A model generated the notes under the pieces. It was not told where the DNA came from. It was given only the letters and a program-made list of their open reading frames with translations, and ran no database searches. From Lachnospiraceae bacterium UBA7012 (GTDB taxonomy: Bacteria > Bacillota > Clostridia > Lachnospirales > Lachnospiraceae), in NCBI GenBank assembly GCA_002449595.1, contig DJXE01000079.1:1-6356 (forward strand): a DNA stretch of 6,356 nucleotides, given 5' to 3'. This document shows, in pieces, positions 1 through 5,746 of the stretch (its first letter is position 1; each line of letters starts with the position of its first letter). Position numbers and translations under genes: made by a program.

Positions 1-506
1 GCGCCGTCGAGGGCGACATGAAGGTCGCGATGGCGATGAGCATCATGAAGACCATCTCCGGCACCGGCCAGCTCGCGGAGATGTATTCGATCGACTTCAA
101 CGACGATATCGCGATCATCGGCCACAGCGGCTCCGGCGACGCGGACATTTCTTACAAGAAGCCCACGATGAAGATCGTCAACGTCTTCCACGGCAAGGTC
201 GGCGGCGGCTATCTGACACAGTTCTATCCTTATGAAGGCCCTGTGACGTATCTCGCGATCACGCAGGACGGCGACGGCAACTTCAAGTTCGTCGTTGCGG
301 AAGGCGTCAACGAGCCCGGCAAGATCCTTTCTATCGGCGACACCAACATGCGCACACGCTTCACCTGCGGCGCGAGGGAGTTTGTGAACCGCTGGAGCGA
401 ATGCGGCCCGACGCATCACTTTGCGGCTGGTACCGGACGCCACATCGACACGATCCTGAAGGTCGCCAAGATCCTGAATGTGCCGGTGGAGATCGTGACG
501 AGGTAA
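1..506 (+). CDS. L-arabinose/L-fucose isomerase-type sugar isomerase, C-terminal part (5' end outside window)
   Basis: The gene enters from the left edge; the first whole codon is at position 3 and reads AVEGD before the first internal Met at 18, so that Met is not the true start. About 167 residues are visible. The segment matches the C-terminal half of the aldose-ketose isomerase family that includes L-arabinose and L-fucose isomerases: the EGD motif near the start, the IIGHSGSGD segment, HGKVGGG, a run reading GAREFVNRW, and the conserved GPTHHFAAGTGRH close to the end, whose histidines (414-419) correspond to the metal-ligand region of the family. These enzymes interconvert an aldose and a ketose in the cytoplasm using a divalent metal. 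The substrate cannot be told from this half; fucose, rhamnose or arabinose-type sugars are candidates given the BMC operon downstream. It ends in tandem TAA TAA stops (504-509) followed by a terminator, so it is probably the last gene of an upstream transcript. Confidence 0.8.
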   Translation, partial: AVEGDMKVAMAMSIMKTISGTGQLAEMYSIDFNDDIAIIGHSGSGDADISYKKPTMKIVNVFHGKVGGGYLTQFYPYEGPVTYLAITQDGDGNFKFVVAEGVNEPGKILSIGDTNMRTRFTCGAREFVNRWSECGPTHHFAAGTGRHIDTILKVAKILNVPVEIVTR

Positions 507-535
507 TAACTGTCTGAATAACTGAATAGGTATTG

Positions 536-775
536 CACATAAAACCACATCGAGAGATGTGGTTTTTGTGTGTTTAAGCATGTCTATTCTTTGAATCCCA
601 CATAAAACAACATAAATCCACATCCGAATAGTGTGGGATGGACGACGGAACAGAAAGTCTGGCGGCGATTCGTGAGGGGCGACGATTGAACCTTTTCATC
701 CCACAAAACAACATGTCTTAGTTGAAACAGAAGAAAAACAAACAGAAAATATTACAAATACGGCATAAAACAACA
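536..775 (+). repeat. Dispersed AAAACAACA boxes, candidate operators for a DeoR-family repressor
   Basis: Copies read CACATAAAACCACA (536-549, partly inside the terminator stem), CACATAAAACAACA (599-612), CACAAAACAACA (702-713), a looser AAAACAAACAGAAAAT (735-750) and GGCATAAAACAACA (762-775). Measured at the AAAA of each copy, the spacings are 63, 101, 30 and 32 bp, several near whole helical turns. The last copy ends 9 bp before the -35 box of the operon promoter. DeoR-family repressors commonly bind several direct repeats and loop DNA, and a DeoR-family gene follows the operon at 4115. That this protein binds these boxes is inferred from position and repetition. Confidence 0.5.
541..567 (+). 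terminator. Intrinsic terminator after the isomerase gene
   Basis: A perfect 11-bp inverted repeat, AAAACCACATC (541-551) and GATGTGGTTTT (556-566), encloses a GAGA tetraloop and runs into a T-rich tail (563-567, then GTGTGTTT). It lies about 35 bp after the isomerase stop. The paired A and T tracts could make it work in both directions. It separates the isomerase transcript from the BMC operon. Confidence 0.85.
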
Positions 776-784
776 GAAATCGTG

Positions 785-812
785 TTGACTTGCGTGGACT
801 GTATTATATAAT
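785..812 (+). promoter_or_regulatory. Sigma-A-type promoter of the BMC operon
   Basis: TTGACT (785-790) is followed, after a 16-bp spacer, by a perfect TATAAT (807-812). Transcription would begin near 819. An A-rich tract upstream (about 720-760) could act as an UP element, and a repeat box (762-775) sits just before the -35. The predicted leader before the Met at 948 is about 130 nt long. No other convincing promoter is seen before the later shell genes, so this one probably drives 948-4091 and perhaps the DeoR gene. Confidence 0.75.
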
Positions 813-856
813 TGAGGAGACTGGGAAATCTCCGGGATCAGGAAGGCAGGATCTTC

Positions 857-931
857 ATGACGGCAGAATCTATTTTGGGTCTGATCATTCTTGTTGTTAC
901 CGCGAATATCATCAACATCCGGATCCGCTGA
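857..931 (+). CDS. Possible small leader ORF, 24-residue hydrophobic peptide
   Basis: An ATG at 857 opens a 24-codon frame ending in TGA at 929-931. It has a usable ribosome-binding site, AGGAAGG at 840-846, 10 nt before the ATG, with a second AGG at 848-850. The peptide starts MTAESILGLIILVV and continues with Asn/Ile and two Arg at the C-terminus; its middle is strongly hydrophobic like a short membrane segment. It is the first ORF on the predicted transcript and ends 16 nt before the Met of the next gene, whose own ribosome-binding site is poor. It could therefore couple or regulate translation. I do not recognise it, and it may be non-coding chance. Confidence 0.3.
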   Translation: MTAESILGLIILVVTANIINIRIR

Positions 932-947
932 GCGGCGCTTTCGAGTG

Positions 948-1712
948 ATGGACATTGCGGAATCGATCCCGCGGCATTTCGGCGGGGATGGTGAGATCGT
1001 GGATCAAAAGAATCTGGAAGCCGTCGTGCGGGAAGTGCTGGACGCGATGGAGGGGAAATCTGTTGACGGTTCCTCCTCGCGGCAGCAGGGCGCCGGCCTT
1101 TATGAAGACGCTGTGGCCGAAGAAGCTGCGGCTGTGATCCATGCGCTGGAGAGAGTGAGAACGGCAGGGACGCTGCACTTCGACAGCTGTGTCGTCGTGC
1201 GCGGATCCGGGCTCAGAGCGATGCTGTGCATCGCAGCGCTCAGGACGTCGGGGATCGGTGCCGTGACGGCGCTGGTCGAAGACGCGGAGCACATGGCGCT
1301 TGCGGGGCGCATGGGAGCGGCGGGAGTCGTTACCTGCTCCGTTTATGCGGATCCGGAGGAACTCTGTGCGGCGGTGGAACGGTCTTTTGGCGGAGAACTT
1401 GCCGACGTCGGATTCCAGTGCTCGGACTCCCCGGAAGCACACGGGGAGATGTACCGCTGCATCCGCAGCGGCGGTGTCCTGTGCGAACTTGGCCTGACAA
1501 AGGGCGAAAGAAGCATCGCAGTCGATCCGTACCTCGCCTTCTGCGAGAAGGAAATGACGGTCATCGGCGCGGGCGGCAGCACGCCCCGGGACCTTAAGGT
1601 GGCACAGGCGTTTCTGCGCAGGGCGCGCGAGATGGGGATCCCTGTAGACGAACTGGATATGATCGGGAGGACGGTCCCGGAGAAACAAGCAGTACGTAAG
1701 GAGGAAACATGA
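948..1712 (+). CDS. Rossmann-domain-only MDR (zinc alcohol dehydrogenase-like) protein with putative BMC encapsulation helix
   Basis: The predicted product is 254 aa. Residues about 17-36 (around [15 protein letters not shown]) form an amphipathic helix followed by a Ser/Gln/Gly linker, the pattern of encapsulation peptides that carry enzymes into BMCs. From about residue 75 to the end the sequence follows the nucleotide-binding half of medium-chain dehydrogenases: [12 protein letters not shown] in place of the glycine-rich loop (GxGxxA, last Gly missing), an acidic stretch [13 protein letters not shown], then [13 protein letters not shown] and EMTVIGAGG. The zinc/catalytic GroES-like half and the C-terminal return helix are absent, so it is unlikely to work alone as an alcohol dehydrogenase. 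A dinucleotide-binding or scaffolding role is inferred. The start is uncertain: ATG 948 has no good Shine-Dalgarno, while GTG 999 would start [10 protein letters not shown] (237 aa) directly at the helix, preceded by the purine-rich GGTGAG. An upstream TTG at 891 is less likely. Its stop overlaps the next gene's start. Confidence 0.72.
   Translation: MDIAESIPRHFGGDGEIVDQKNLEAVVREVLDAMEGKSVDGSSSRQQGAGLYEDAVAEEAAAVIHALERVRTAGTLHFDSCVVVRGSGLRAMLCIAALRTSGIGAVTALVEDAEHMALAGRMGAAGVVTCSVYADPEELCAAVERSFGGELADVGFQCSDSPEAHGEMYRCIRSGGVLCELGLTKGERSIAVDPYLAFCEKEMTVIGAGGSTPRDLKVAQAFLRRAREMGIPVDELDMIGRTVPEKQAVRKEET
1698..1704 (+). promoter_or_regulatory. Strong ribosome-binding site of the hexameric shell gene
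   Basis: AAGGAGG matches the anti-Shine-Dalgarno exactly. It lies 4 nt before ATG 1709 and 7 nt before ATG 1712; the second spacing is the usual optimum and decides the start at 1712. It sits within the last codons of the upstream gene. The near-perfect site fits the need for large amounts of the major shell protein. Confidence 0.8.
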
Positions 1713-1990
1713 TGACAAGAGAAGCATTGGGACTGGTGGAGACCAAAGGACTGGTGGCGGCGATCGAGGCTGCGGACCAGATGTGCAAGGCGGCGAACGT
1801 CGAGCTCGTCGGCGCGGAGAAGATCGGCGCCGGTCTTGTTACGGTAATGGTCCGGGGCGACGTCGGTGCGGTGAAGTCCGCGGTCGAAGCCGGATGCGAA
1901 GCCGTGACGCGCATGGGCGAACTGGTCGCGTCCCACGTGATCCCGAGGCCCCACAATGACGTTGAGGCGATCCTGCCGCAGGTTAAATAA
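1712..1990 (+). CDS. pduA: BMC hexameric shell protein (BMC-H, PduA/EutM type)
   Basis: This 92-aa protein is a single BMC domain (Pfam BMC family) that assembles into the hexagonal tiles of the compartment facet. It follows PduA and EutM almost throughout: [19 protein letters not shown] at the N-terminus, the KIGAG pore loop (residues 37-41), [15 protein letters not shown], and the terminal [11 protein letters not shown] motif that ends the fold. The pore-lining position that is Ser40 in Salmonella PduA is Ala here. The protein also lacks a long C-terminal extension. The start at 1712 is preferred over ATG 1709 because of spacing to the AAGGAGG. It overlaps the stop of the upstream gene and is followed 3 nt later by the vertex gene, so translation is probably coupled. 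PduA and PduJ cannot be told apart here. Confidence 0.96.
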   Translation: MTREALGLVETKGLVAAIEAADQMCKAANVELVGAEKIGAGLVTVMVRGDVGAVKSAVEAGCEAVTRMGELVASHVIPRPHNDVEAILPQVK

Positions 1991-1993
1991 ACC

Positions 1994-2260
1994 ATGATCG
2001 TAGGGAAAGTGATCGGCAGCCTGATCTCGACGAGAAAGACCGAGAGGCTGATCGGAAGCAAGTTCATGATCGTAGAGCCGCTGGAGTCGATGCGCTCCGG
2101 CCTGGGCTGTTTTGTCGCCACAGACATCGTCGGCGCGGGCGTGGGCGAGGTCGTCCTCGTCGCGACCGGCAGCGCGGCGAGAATTGCCTGCGGAGCGAAG
2201 GAAGCGCCGATCGACGCCGCGATCGTCGGCATTGTCGACAGAGAGTGCGGGCTCGGCTGA
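1994..2260 (+). CDS. eutN: BMC pentameric vertex protein (BMC-P, EutN/CcmL/PduN family)
   Basis: The 88-aa product matches the EutN/CcmL family along its whole length: MIVGKVIGSLISTRK at the start, KFMIVEPL, the ATDIVGAGVGEVVLVATGSAAR segment, and the closing PIDAAIVGIVD. These small beta-barrel proteins form pentamers that cap the twelve vertices of the polyhedral shell, and few copies are needed. The start lies 3 nt after the preceding shell gene stop and has only a weak upstream site (AGG near 1980), so it probably depends on ribosomes finishing the upstream gene. That arrangement would keep vertex protein below hexamer protein. The PduS-like gene begins 13 nt after its stop. Confidence 0.95.
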   Translation: MIVGKVIGSLISTRKTERLIGSKFMIVEPLESMRSGLGCFVATDIVGAGVGEVVLVATGSAARIACGAKEAPIDAAIVGIVDRECGLG

Positions 2261-2273
2261 AGAGGGATAGTTC

Positions 2274-3386
2274 ATGGAGATCCGCGAATTATCCGACCTC
2301 CTGCAAAGAGCAGGAGTGGTCGACGCCGGCAGTGCGGGACTTCCCGCACACGCGATGCTCGAGGCATGCGCAGGGACAGTCCTGCTGAACTGCGCGGACC
2401 GGGAACCTCTTCTGAAGACAGCGGAGGTGCTGACGCAGCTGTATCCGGAAGAAGTGGCAGAAGGGCTCCGCATTGTGCTGGAGGCGGTTGGCGCAATATC
2501 CGGGCTCGTCAGAATCCGCAATGGCGCACAGACTGAAGCGGCGGAGAGAATGATCTCCGTGTATCCGCATCTGACGTTTGTCGAGCCGCTGAGCGATTGC
2601 CCCGCAGGAGATGACGAGATCATCGCCAGGGAAGCTTCCGTTCCGGAAGCGGTCATTCTGGAGGCAGAGACCGCGTATCGCATCGCCCGCGCTGTGAAAT
2701 ATGACGAGCCGGTGACAGAGAAGTTCGTGACGGTGTCGGGAGAGATCGCTCATCCCGGCGTCTACCGCGTTCCGACCGGCACACCGCTTCGCGATCTAGT
2801 CGAGCGGGCGAACAGAACTCTGCCATTGAACGAAGTCAGAGTCTGGCTCGGAGGCCCGATGACGGGGCGCCCGGGGACTTGGGACGAGCAGGTCACGAAG
2901 ACGACGAACGGAATCATCGTTCTTCCGCGGGATCATTCCCTTTTCCGGAATGCGGGAATACCGGCCTCTGTACAGCTCAGGAGAGCGGCTTCCGCGTGCG
3001 ACGGATGCGGGAGGTGCACGGATCTCTGCCCGCGCAGCGGTATGGGATATCCCATTCGCCCGCACCTGTTCATGAGAGCGGCGGCGCAGCGGGACTTCAG
3101 CGATCCGTCCGTCTTCCTGAATTCGACATATTGCAGCGGCTGCGGGATCTGCGAACTGTACGCCTGTCCCCAGAACCTTTCACCGAGGAGCCTGATCACG
3201 GAGTACCGGGAGAGACTGAGAGAGAAGGGCATCAAGGTACCGGCCAAAGAAGCAATGCCGGCAAACGACAGCGCTTTCGCGGAGCACCAGAGCGTGCAGG
3301 GAGACCAGATCGTCTCCGCGCTCGGGCTCAAGAAATATGATGGGAAGGTACCGGCGGAATTGATGTCTGTGGAGATGCAGCGTTAA
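2274..3386 (+). CDS. pduS: PduS/RnfC-like iron-sulfur flavoprotein (BMC cobalamin or NADH redox partner)
   Basis: This 370-aa protein has the PduS/RnfC layout. An N-terminal NADH/FMN-binding-like region carries RAGVVDAGSAGLPAH (residues 12-26) and NCADREPLL (39-47), then PAGDD (110-114). An SLBB-like domain spans about 150-215 (VSGEIAHPGVYRVP, LGGPMTG). Two 4Fe-4S motifs follow: Cys242, 245, 248, 252 and Cys287, 290, 293, 298. The C-terminus has the LGLKKYD signature of PduS. In Pdu compartments PduS passes electrons from NADH, in Salmonella for cobalamin reduction, and binds the shell protein PduT, whose homolog is encoded downstream. It is shorter than Salmonella PduS (about 450 aa); the region after PAGDD and the C-terminus look compressed, and the usual GAGGAGFPTH loop has changed to DAGSAGLPAH, so the flavin or NADH site may be altered. 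AGAGGG (2261-2266) gives a good 7-nt spacing to the ATG. Confidence 0.9.
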   Translation: MEIRELSDLLQRAGVVDAGSAGLPAHAMLEACAGTVLLNCADREPLLKTAEVLTQLYPEEVAEGLRIVLEAVGAISGLVRIRNGAQTEAAERMISVYPHLTFVEPLSDCPAGDDEIIAREASVPEAVILEAETAYRIARAVKYDEPVTEKFVTVSGEIAHPGVYRVPTGTPLRDLVERANRTLPLNEVRVWLGGPMTGRPGTWDEQVTKTTNGIIVLPRDHSLFRNAGIPASVQLRRAASACDGCGRCTDLCPRSGMGYPIRPHLFMRAAAQRDFSDPSVFLNSTYCSGCGICELYACPQNLSPRSLITEYRERLREKGIKVPAKEAMPANDSAFAEHQSVQGDQIVSALGLKKYDGKVPAELMSVEMQR

Positions 3387-3537
3387 CCGGAGCAGGAAAC
3401 TAACCGGCGCTGGCAATGATCCGGCGAAGGAATTAGCCCGCGCAGGTAATGATCCGGCGTAGGAAATGAGCCGGCATAGGAATTTGCCGGAATAGATAAT
3501 TGGCCGGCAAAAGAAAAAGACCGGCATAGGAATAAAG
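3387..3537 (+). repeat. Tandem array of nine degenerate 16-17 bp units between pduS-like and pduT-like genes
   Basis: The whole intergenic space is filled with units starting CCGG at 3387, 3404, 3421, 3437 (CCCG), 3454, 3471, 3487, 3504 and 3521. The consensus is CCGGCRNAGGAAATNAN. The period is 17 bp in seven internal steps or units and 16 bp in two (from 3421 and 3471). The array begins directly after the PduS stop codon and the last unit runs into the ribosome-binding region of the next gene. Each unit carries a purine stretch like a Shine-Dalgarno, and many carry ATGA, TAG or TAA. All three + frames contain stops, so it does not encode a linker. Its role is unknown; decoy ribosome sites, RNA structure, protein binding or slippage-based variation in spacing are possibilities. 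Confidence 0.9.
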
Positions 3538-3542
3538 GCAGT

Positions 3543-4091
3543 ATGGCAGAAGCAATCGGCATGATCGAATTCAAGACGACCCCGGGCGGGATCCTTGCGG
3601 CGGACTACATGGTCAAGACCGCACAGGTGGAACTGCTCGAGTCGAAGACGGTCTGCCCCGGGAAGTACATAGCGTTCGTGACGGGAGAACTCTCCGCGGT
3701 GCGCTCCGCAGTGGATGCGGCGGCAGCGCGCTTTGAGGGCAAGTGCATTGACAGCTTTGTGCTGGGCAACCCTCACGAGTCCGTCCTCGCTGCTCTGCGC
3801 GGAGAAAACGGCGCAGAACAGGTCGAGTCGCTTGGGATCCTGGAGACGTACGACGTCGCTTCCGCCATCGTCGCCGCAGATGCTGCGGCAAAGACTTCTC
3901 TTGTCGATATCATCGCTATAAAGACCGCCGAGGGACTCGGCGGCAAGAGCTATTTTGTCCTGACGGGCAGCGTCGCCGCAGTAGAAGCTGCGGTGGAGGA
4001 AGCGGTCGACGTCGCTTCCGCAAGAGGCATGTATCTGGATTCGTCTGTGATCCCGCACCCGGATCCGCAGATCGGCAGGTTGTTTCTGTAG
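3543..4091 (+). CDS. pduT: BMC trimeric shell protein with iron-sulfur site (BMC-T, PduT type)
   Basis: The 182-aa product has two BMC domains in tandem, about residues 3-88 and 94-175, and is nearly the length of Salmonella PduT (184 aa). The first domain carries SKTVCPGKY with Cys38, the same position as the Cys38 that holds a 4Fe-4S cluster in the pore of the PduT trimer. The second domain has GILETYDVASAIVAADAAAK, the loop AEGLGGKSY, and the terminal SVIPHPDPQI, which matches the end of the BMC fold. Such trimers are thought to carry electrons, or the cluster itself, across the shell in partnership with PduS, encoded just upstream. The ATG at 3543 is preceded by AAAGG (3534-3538) and by the end of the 17-bp repeat array. 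The regulator gene starts 23 nt after its TAG stop. Confidence 0.94.
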   Translation: MAEAIGMIEFKTTPGGILAADYMVKTAQVELLESKTVCPGKYIAFVTGELSAVRSAVDAAAARFEGKCIDSFVLGNPHESVLAALRGENGAEQVESLGILETYDVASAIVAADAAAKTSLVDIIAIKTAEGLGGKSYFVLTGSVAAVEAAVEEAVDVASARGMYLDSSVIPHPDPQIGRLFL

Positions 4092-4114
4092 TGTGCATTT
4101 GAGGTATCACTGTA

Positions 4115-4897
4115 TTGCTCGCAATTGAACGGAAAAACCGAATCATCGAGCAGCTTCAGGAGAAGAAGCGCGTTGTGGTCAGCGACCTGGCCAGGGAGTT
4201 CGGCGTCTCGGAGGAGACGATCCGCCGCGACCTGGAGAAACTGGACAAAGAGGGGATCGCGACCAAAAGCTACGGCGGCGCGGTGATCAGGGAGAACCTG
4301 AGCACCGATATGCCTTTCAGCGCCCGCCGCAACAGAAACGTGCCGGAGAAGCAGGAGATGGCGAGGATCGCGGCCGGAATGATCGAGGACGGGGATCATA
4401 TCATTCTGGACGCGAGTTCGACGTCCGCTTATATTGCAAAGACGCTCCGCGACCTGAAGAAGCAGGACCTGACCGTGATTACGAACTCGATCGAGATCGT
4501 CCTTGAGATCTCGGACGTCAGGGGATGGAACGTCATCTGCTCCGGCGGGACGATGAAGCAGGATTCCTACGCGCTGGTCGGACCGCGCGCCGTGGAGGGA
4601 CTGTCCTCGTTCTATGTGGAAAAGGCTTTTCTCTCCTGCAAAGCGCTGGACAGCGAGCGGGGGATCTCGGAGGGCAGCGAGCTCCATGCCCAGACGAAGC
4701 TGGCCATGATGCAGTCCGCCCGCACGAAGATCCTCGTCGCCGATAAGAGCAAATTCGGCAAGATCGCTTTCTCGAAGGTCAGCGAGTTCCGCGAGATCGA
4801 CTGCGTCATCACGGACGAGAAGCCGTCCGCGACCTGGATCGATCTCTTTGAGAGATACGGGATCAAGTGCCTGTATCCCGGACATGAGAAGGAGTGA
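4115..4897 (+). CDS. DeoR-family transcriptional repressor of sugar catabolism
   Basis: The 260-aa protein is a full-length DeoR-family regulator. An N-terminal winged helix-turn-helix (about residues 5-58) carries the family signature VSDLAREFGVSEETIRRDLEK and GIATKSYGGAV. A sensor domain of the phosphosugar isomerase-like fold follows (LDASSTSAYIA at 99-109, ITNS, SGGTMKQDSYALVGP, VADKSKFGK at 208-216). The family usually senses sugar phosphates or related intermediates. The start is TTG at 4115 with GAGG (4101-4104) upstream; the frame is closed by a stop at 4100-4102, so no ATG is available. It follows the BMC-T gene by 23 nt with no promoter visible, so it is probably co-transcribed and could control its own operon through the AAAACAACA boxes upstream. 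The target and effector are inferred, not shown. Confidence 0.92.
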   Translation: MLAIERKNRIIEQLQEKKRVVVSDLAREFGVSEETIRRDLEKLDKEGIATKSYGGAVIRENLSTDMPFSARRNRNVPEKQEMARIAAGMIEDGDHIILDASSTSAYIAKTLRDLKKQDLTVITNSIEIVLEISDVRGWNVICSGGTMKQDSYALVGPRAVEGLSSFYVEKAFLSCKALDSERGISEGSELHAQTKLAMMQSARTKILVADKSKFGKIAFSKVSEFREIDCVITDEKPSATWIDLFERYGIKCLYPGHEKE

Positions 4898-4901
4898 TTT
4901 G

Positions 4902-4930
4902 TTGTTCGAGGCTTTTCACCCGGGTATAAT
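4902..4930 (+). promoter_or_regulatory. Promoter of the parA-like gene
   Basis: TTGTTC (4902-4907), a 17-bp spacer and a perfect TATAAT (4925-4930) place a start near 4937, giving a leader of about 30 nt. An 8-bp palindrome ACCCGGGT (4918-4925) lies in the spacer, touching the -10. The -35 region reads TTTGTTGTT, whose complement AACAACAAA resembles the core of the boxes upstream of the BMC operon, so the DeoR-family protein might also act here. That link is weak because the shared stretch is short. No terminator hairpin is seen between the regulator and this promoter, so read-through is possible. Confidence 0.65.
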
Positions 4931-4966
4931 AGATAGAAATATACTTGTGAGACGGAGTAGACAGAC

Positions 4967-5746
4967 ATGGTAACAATATGCTTTGCAAACAATAAAGGCG
5001 GCAGCGGCAAGTCGACGTCCTGCTCGAACCTCGGCAGCGCGCTCGCAAAACTCGGGAAGAAGGTCCTGCTCATCGACGGCGATATGCAGATGAATCTGTC
5101 GCTGTCCTTCTTTGATGAGGAGAAGGTCCTCGCGTTCGCGCAGGAAGAGCAGAACATCTACAGGGCGCTGCTCGAAGAGGAAGACCTGACGTCCTATATC
5201 AAGCACACGGATGACGAGAATATCGATATCGTCGTGTCGACGACACTGATGAGTTCGATCGAGATGGACCTTTTCTCCAAGTGGCAGAGGGAGTTCGTCT
5301 TCCGCAAGTGCCTCAAGAAGATCAAGAAGAAAGCGGAGTACGACTTCATCCTGATCGACTCCCCGCCGACGCTCGGCTGCTGGGTGATGAACATCCTGTG
5401 CGCGTCGGACTACGTGATCATGCCTGTGGAGGCATCTCCGTGGGGACTGTTCGGTCTTGCCAACATGTTTGATTTCCTTGACAAGGTGAATGAGATCGCG
5501 CCGGACGTATCGCTCCTCGGCATTCTCGTCACCAAAGTGGATGAGAGAAAGAACTACTATAAACAGACGATGGAAACGCTGCATTCCTATGAGAACCTGC
5601 CGGTGTTCGACACCGTGATCCACACGGACAGCGCGATCGAGTGGGCGCAGGATGCCAGCAGCACCGTCGTGAATTTCAAACGTTCCAGCAGAAGTGCGAA
5701 AGAATATCTGAAGCTCGCGAAGGAGGTCGACGGGAAATGCCAGTAG
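4967..5746 (+). CDS. parA: ParA/MinD-family partition ATPase, possible BMC-positioning (McdA-like) protein
   Basis: The 259-aa product is a ParA/Soj-type ATPase without an N-terminal DNA-binding extension. It shows the deviant Walker A motif KGGSGKST (residues 10-17) with the signature Lys10, the A' segment VLLIDGDMQ (33-41) and Walker B FILIDSPP (127-134), then MPVEASPWG and GILVTKVDER. Basic residues near the C-terminus (FKRSSRSAKEYLKLAKE) fit the nonspecific DNA-binding surface of ParA dimers. Such ATPases form gradients on the nucleoid that move a cargo through a partner that stimulates ATP hydrolysis. The ATG has GGAG (4954-4957) 9 nt upstream. The next ORF overlaps its last 10 bp, the usual place of the partner. 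Adjacency to a BMC operon suggests the compartment as cargo, but chromosome, plasmid or other cargo cannot be excluded, and classical ParB is not seen. Confidence 0.92.
   Translation: MVTICFANNKGGSGKSTSCSNLGSALAKLGKKVLLIDGDMQMNLSLSFFDEEKVLAFAQEEQNIYRALLEEEDLTSYIKHTDDENIDIVVSTTLMSSIEMDLFSKWQREFVFRKCLKKIKKKAEYDFILIDSPPTLGCWVMNILCASDYVIMPVEASPWGLFGLANMFDFLDKVNEIAPDVSLLGILVTKVDERKNYYKQTMETLHSYENLPVFDTVIHTDSAIEWAQDASSTVVNFKRSSRSAKEYLKLAKEVDGKCQ

Larger units (their letters stand above)
507..947 (+). promoter_or_regulatory. Intergenic regulatory region upstream of the BMC operon
   Basis: This stretch of about 440 bp has no convincing large gene. It holds a terminator (541-567), repeated AAAACAACA boxes (536-549, 599-612, 702-713, 735-750, 762-775), an inverted repeat ATCCCACA/TGTGGGAT (595-602 and 632-639), an A-rich tract at about 720-760, a strong sigma-A-like promoter (785-812), and a possible 24-codon ORF (857-931). 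The A-rich composition contrasts with the GC-rich genes on both sides. The segment 641-695 shows nothing I can assign. Confidence 0.7.

Noticed and set aside
536..775. Riboswitch such as a cobalamin element before the BMC operon
   Set aside because: Most of the region lies upstream of the predicted transcription start and the short leader shows no recognisable B12-box or conserved stem set.
816..833. GGAGA/TCTCC hairpin at the start of the operon leader
   Set aside because: Only five base pairs with an eight-base loop and no T-tract, too weak to call as an attenuator.
912..1727. Long open frame on the minus strand (271 codons) opposite the Rossmann protein
   Set aside because: It lies wholly opposite a gene with clear family similarity, its product is Arg/His/Asp-rich with no recognisable motif, and such shadow frames are expected in GC-rich coding DNA.
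1343..2683. 446-codon minus-strand frame spanning several shell genes
   Set aside because: It runs antisense across four well-supported genes, has low-complexity Ser/Ala/Arg composition and no recognisable domain.
3387..3537. CRISPR array
   Set aside because: Units are contiguous 16-17 bp repeats with no unique spacers, are shorter than CRISPR repeats, and no cas genes are present.
3180..4058. Minus-strand frame reading through the 17-bp repeats as a periodic peptide (SYAGSLPA-like)
   Set aside because: The periodic peptide is a by-product of the DNA repeat; the frame is antisense to pduS and pduT homologs and has no clear ribosome site.
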